In this document: one piece after another, positions 61,443 through 64,000 of the stretch
How positions within the stretch are numbered: position 1 is the stretch's first letter
Layout: every line of letters begins with the position of its first letter
Assembly: GCA_934565855.1 (NCBI GenBank)
Contig: CAKTIO010000005.1
Span: 1-64,000, forward strand
Length of the DNA stretch: 64,000 nucleotides
Reading direction: 5' to 3'
Source: an uncultured Dysosmobacter sp.
GTDB taxonomy: Bacteria; Bacillota; Clostridia; Oscillospirales; Oscillospiraceae
Position numbers and translations under genes: made by a program
Notes under the pieces: model-generated
What the model saw: only the letters and a program-made list of their open reading frames with translations
Database searches by the model: none
Told to the model about the DNA's origin: nothing

Positions 61443-63269
61443 TTGCAGAATGAACATTTGAGAAACGTTGCCATCATTGCTCACGTTGACCACGGCAAAA
61501 CCACGCTGGTGGATCAGATGCTGAAGCAGGGCGGCGTATACCGGGAAAATCAGGAGGTCGTGGACCGTGTTATGGACTCCGGCGATCTGGAGCGGGAGCG
61601 CGGCATTACCATCCTGGCGAAAAACACAGCTATCCGCTATAAGGATGTGAAGATCAACGTCGTGGATACGCCGGGTCACGCGGACTTCGGCGGCGAGGTG
61701 GAGCGCATCCTGAAAATGGTCAACGGCGTCATCCTGCTGGTGGACGCTGCGGAGGGACCCATGCCGCAGACCCGCTTTGTGCTGAGCAAGGCACTGGAGC
61801 TGGGTCACCGGGTCATCGTGGTCGTGAACAAGATCGACCGTCCGGACCAGCGGATCCACGAGGTTGTGGACGAAGTGCTGGAGCTGCTGATGGATCTGGA
61901 TGCAACGCCGGAGCAGCTGGATTCTCCCATGCTGTTCGCTTCCTCCCGCCAGGGTATCTGCTCCTATTCTCCCGATGTGCCGGGCAAGGACCTGACCCCG
62001 TTGTTTGAGACCATTCTGGAATATATTCCCGCGCCGGAGGCAGACGCGGATCAGCCCTTCCAGATGCTGGTAAGCTCCATTGACTACAATGAGTTTGTGG
62101 GACGGATCGCCATTGGACGGATCGAGCGCGGTACCCTGAAGCAGAACCAGGAGATCGCTGTGTGCAACTACCATGATCCGGAGGCTGTTCTGCGGAAGGC
62201 GAAGGCGACCTCTATTTATGAGTTTGAGGGTCTCGCCAGAAATGCCGTGACGGAGTCCACCGCTGGCAACATCATTGCCATGAGCGGCATTCCCGATATC
62301 ACCATCGGCGACACCATCTGCGCACCGGACTGCGTGGAGGCGCTGCCCTTCGTGAAGATTTCCCGCCCCACGCTGGAAATGACCTTCTCCGTCAACGATT
62401 CCCCCTATGCCGGACGGGAGGGTAAATTTGTCACTTCCCGCCAGATCCGGGACCGTTTGCAGCGTGAAATGCTGAAGGATGTTTCCCTGAAGGTGACGGA
62501 TACAGGCATGGATACGGCTTTCAATGTTGCGGGACGGGGCGAAATGTCTCTGTCCATCCTGATCGAGACTATGCGCCGGGAGGGCTATGAGTTCCAGGTG
62601 TCTCCCCCGCGTGTGCTGTATCAGGAGATCGACGGCAAGAAGTGTGAGCCCATTGAGCGGCTGGTGGTGGACGTTCCTGCAGACTGCGTGGGCTCCGTCA
62701 TTGAAAAGCTGGGTCAGCGCAAGGCGGATATGCTGGAAATGACACCTGTGGGAGACCGGATGAAGATCGAGTTTCTGATTCCCGCCCGTGGTCTGTTTGG
62801 TTACCGCAACGATTTTCTGACGGATACCAAGGGTGAGGGCATCATGGCGTCTGTGTTTGATTCCTACGCACCCTACAAGGGTGACATTCAGCGCCGCAGT
62901 ATGGGAAGCCTGATCTGCTCCGAGACTGGCGAGTCCATTACCTATGGTCTGTTCAACGCACAAGAGCGCGGCACCCTGTTCATCGGTGCAGGTGTCCCCG
63001 TATATGAGGGAATGGTCATCGGTCAGGCAAGCCGCGGCGAGGATATCGCGGTGAACATCTGCAAGAAGAAGCAGTTGACCAACACCCGTGCTTCCGGCTC
63101 GGATGATGCGCTTCGTCTGGTTCCGCCCAAGCAGATGAGCCTGGAGCAGTGCTTGGAATTCCTGGCAGACGACGAGCTGCTGGAGGTCACACCCAAGAGC
63201 CTGCGGATCCGCAAGCAGATTCTGAACCATGAGCAGCGCATGAAGGCGCTGAAGGGCGGCAAGAAGTAA
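61443..63269 (+). CDS. typA: Ribosome-associated translational GTPase TypA/BipA
   Basis: A 608-residue GTPase of the EF-G-like family, involved in ribosome assembly and stress. G1 [10 protein letters not shown]3 DTPGHADF and G4 NKIDRPDQ are intact, followed by beta-barrel, EF-G III/V-like and the C-terminal BipA-specific domain. The start is TTG with GAAAGGGG upstream. Single gene with its own promoter and terminator. Confidence 0.97.
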   Translation: MQNEHLRNVAIIAHVDHGKTTLVDQMLKQGGVYRENQEVVDRVMDSGDLERERGITILAKNTAIRYKDVKINVVDTPGHADFGGEVERILKMVNGVILLVDAAEGPMPQTRFVLSKALELGHRVIVVVNKIDRPDQRIHEVVDEVLELLMDLDATPEQLDSPMLFASSRQGICSYSPDVPGKDLTPLFETILEYIPAPEADADQPFQMLVSSIDYNEFVGRIAIGRIERGTLKQNQEIAVCNYHDPEAVLRKAKATSIYEFEGLARNAVTESTAGNIIAMSGIPDITIGDTICAPDCVEALPFVKISRPTLEMTFSVNDSPYAGREGKFVTSRQIRDRLQREMLKDVSLKVTDTGMDTAFNVAGRGEMSLSILIETMRREGYEFQVSPPRVLYQEIDGKKCEPIERLVVDVPADCVGSVIEKLGQRKADMLEMTPVGDRMKIEFLIPARGLFGYRNDFLTDTKGEGIMASVFDSYAPYKGDIQRRSMGSLICSETGESITYGLFNAQERGTLFIGAGVPVYEGMVIGQASRGEDIAVNICKKKQLTNTRASGSDDALRLVPPKQMSLEQCLEFLADDELLEVTPKSLRIRKQILNHEQRMKALKGGKK

Positions 63270-63298
63270 GCTGCTGCACAAGCCGTTTATGATACGCC

Positions 63299-63343
63299 AC
63301 AGGGCGGACACGGAAGGTTCCGCTGTCCGCCCTGTAGTTTTTT
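63299..63343 (+). terminator. Terminator of typA
   Basis: ACAGGGCGGAC paired with GTCCGCCCTGT, then TTTTTT. Confidence 0.85.
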
Positions 63344-63452
63344 CTGGTGTGAAGAAGCATCCGGCGGAGGGTTGTGAAGAAATGCTTGCGTTTGCCTGCT
63401 AAATGAGATAAACTAAGTCATAGAACTGGTAAACAGTCTCTGCAAAATAAAT

Positions 63453-63529
63453 GCCCCCGTAGCTCAGTTGTATAGAGCGACCGCCTCCTAAGCGGTAGGC
63501 CACCAGTTAGAGTCTGGTCGGGGGTGCCA
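63453..63529 (+). tRNA. tRNA-Arg (anticodon CCT), with encoded CCA
   Basis: A 77-nt cloverleaf: acceptor GCCCCCG/CGGGGGT, D-stem GCTC/GAGC, anticodon stem ACCGC/GCGGT with loop CTCCTAA (anticodon CCT, reading AGG) and T-stem ACCAG/CTGGT. Discriminator G and CCA follow. The D-loop has T at position 19 and the T-loop is TTAGAGT, with A at 56, instead of the near-universal G19 and C56; the change is paired (U19-A56). Confidence 0.92.
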
Positions 63530-63543
63530 ACTCGACCTCTGTC

Positions 63544-63581
63544 AAATCGGAGCAAGCCGCCCGTTGCTTGCTCCGATTTTT
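63544..63581 (+). terminator. Terminator of the tRNA-Arg gene
   Basis: AAATCGGAGCAAGC paired with GCTTGCTCCGATTT, then TTT. Bases 63583-63717 hold no other feature. Confidence 0.85.
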
Positions 63582-63717
63582 CCCTATCAGGGTCAGGGTG
63601 TATTCATCTGGCAAAAGCAACGGCGGACAGCTCTGCTTTCCGCTGAAAGTCATACCGGGTGCATTCTTTTTGAAAAATGATGAAAAGATGAAAAATATCA
63701 ATGTGGAAGGTGTTTTT

Positions 63718-64000
63718 ATGGAAAAGTATATTAAGAATCTGGAGCAGGAGCAGGTATTGAAACTGGCGGATCAGGTGTCTGTTCAGCCCGGTCAGGTGGT
63801 CAGCAAAACGCTGGCACAGAACAAGGCGGTTAGCGTGACACTGTTTGCATTTGACAAGGGCGAGGAGATCAGTACACATGAGTCCACCGGTGATGCAATG
63901 GTGACCGTCCTGGAGGGCGTGGGTCGCTTCACTGTGGGAGGGAAGCCCCATCTGGTTCAGGCGGGTGAAACACTGGTAATGCCTGCAAGGGTACCCCATG
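63718..64000 (+). CDS. Cupin domain protein, 3' end beyond window
   Basis: ATG 63718 with GGAAGG 8 nt upstream opens a frame that runs to the window edge (94 residues). It reads MEKYIKNLEQEQVLKLADQV, then an RmlC-type cupin core: EISTHESTGDAMVTVLEG, GRFTVGG and AGETLVMPARVPH. The His residues (THES and the final PH) are the usual metal ligands. Small single-domain cupins like this are common in Clostridia; function is unknown. Confidence 0.85.
   Translation, partial: MEKYIKNLEQEQVLKLADQVSVQPGQVVSKTLAQNKAVSVTLFAFDKGEEISTHESTGDAMVTVLEGVGRFTVGGKPHLVQAGETLVMPARVPH

Noticed and set aside
61308..63311. 667-codon minus-strand frame opposite typA
   Set aside because: Antisense shadow of a well-supported GTPase gene; no family features.
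63507..63701. 64-codon minus-strand frame between the tRNA and the cupin gene
   Set aside because: Overlaps the tRNA and its terminator and has no coding features.

Overview
The window reads as a chromosomal segment of a GC-rich gut anaerobe of the class Clostridia. Genes have strong Shine-Dalgarno sites, intrinsic terminators are abundant, and there is a complete hydroxyglutarate-pathway cluster for glutamate fermentation, with a Na+-pumping glutaconyl-CoA decarboxylase, next to a clostridial-type arginine operon. An Oscillospiraceae relative (Oscillibacter, Dysosmobacter or Flavonifractor-like) is my best inference, but no 16S or marker comparison was possible.

Region 1, 1 to about 22.7 kb, is accessory DNA. 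It holds a TetR-controlled alpha/beta-hydrolase operon. Next comes an integrative mobilizable element at about 2.88-9.05 kb: excisionase, initiator-like HTH protein, hairpin-rich putative oriT, MobC, a truncated relaxase, two tandem tyrosine integrases and a DUF6076 protein. After that is a dense cargo block with four MATE exporters, one fused in frame to a flavin reductase, each with its own regulator or leader. The block also carries a sugar acetyltransferase, an AlkZ-related protein, an HxlR/YjbR/EFR1-ferredoxin operon, a second flavin reductase and a cytidylate-kinase-like protein. Relics of an integrase and of a flavodoxin-like reductase lie inside it. The block stops at a 35-bp 3' tRNA fragment followed by a terminator (22.68-22.80 kb). 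This looks like the distal attachment site of an island whose intact tRNA would lie left of the window.

Region 2, 22.9-46.7 kb, looks like core genome. It contains fliB, an unassigned ~300-nt structured RNA, gapA with a divergent LacI-type regulator and operator, a split transketolase, a MalY/PatB aminotransferase and fumC. The seven-gene operon argGHCJBDF follows, with an ARG-box-like site overlapping its promoter. Then come a membrane-tethered XRE regulator, malQ, a lipoprotein, and a TM1266-type regulator with an ABC importer behind a long terminated leader.

Region 3, 46.7-64 kb, starts with a REC-GGDEF-EAL protein whose REC and GGDEF domains look inactive. The nine-gene operon gcdD-gcdC-gcdB-gctA-gctB-gcdA-hgdC-hgdA-hgdB follows on the minus strand. 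Together these activate 2-hydroxyglutarate to its CoA ester, dehydrate it to glutaconyl-CoA and decarboxylate it to crotonyl-CoA while exporting Na+. A divergent AraC-type regulator, with direct repeats in the shared intergenic region, and a D-3-phosphoglycerate-dehydrogenase-like enzyme (a possible source of 2-hydroxyglutarate) sit beside it. The window ends with typA, a tRNA-Arg(CCU) whose usual G19-C56 tertiary pair appears replaced by U19-A56, and the 5' part of a cupin gene.
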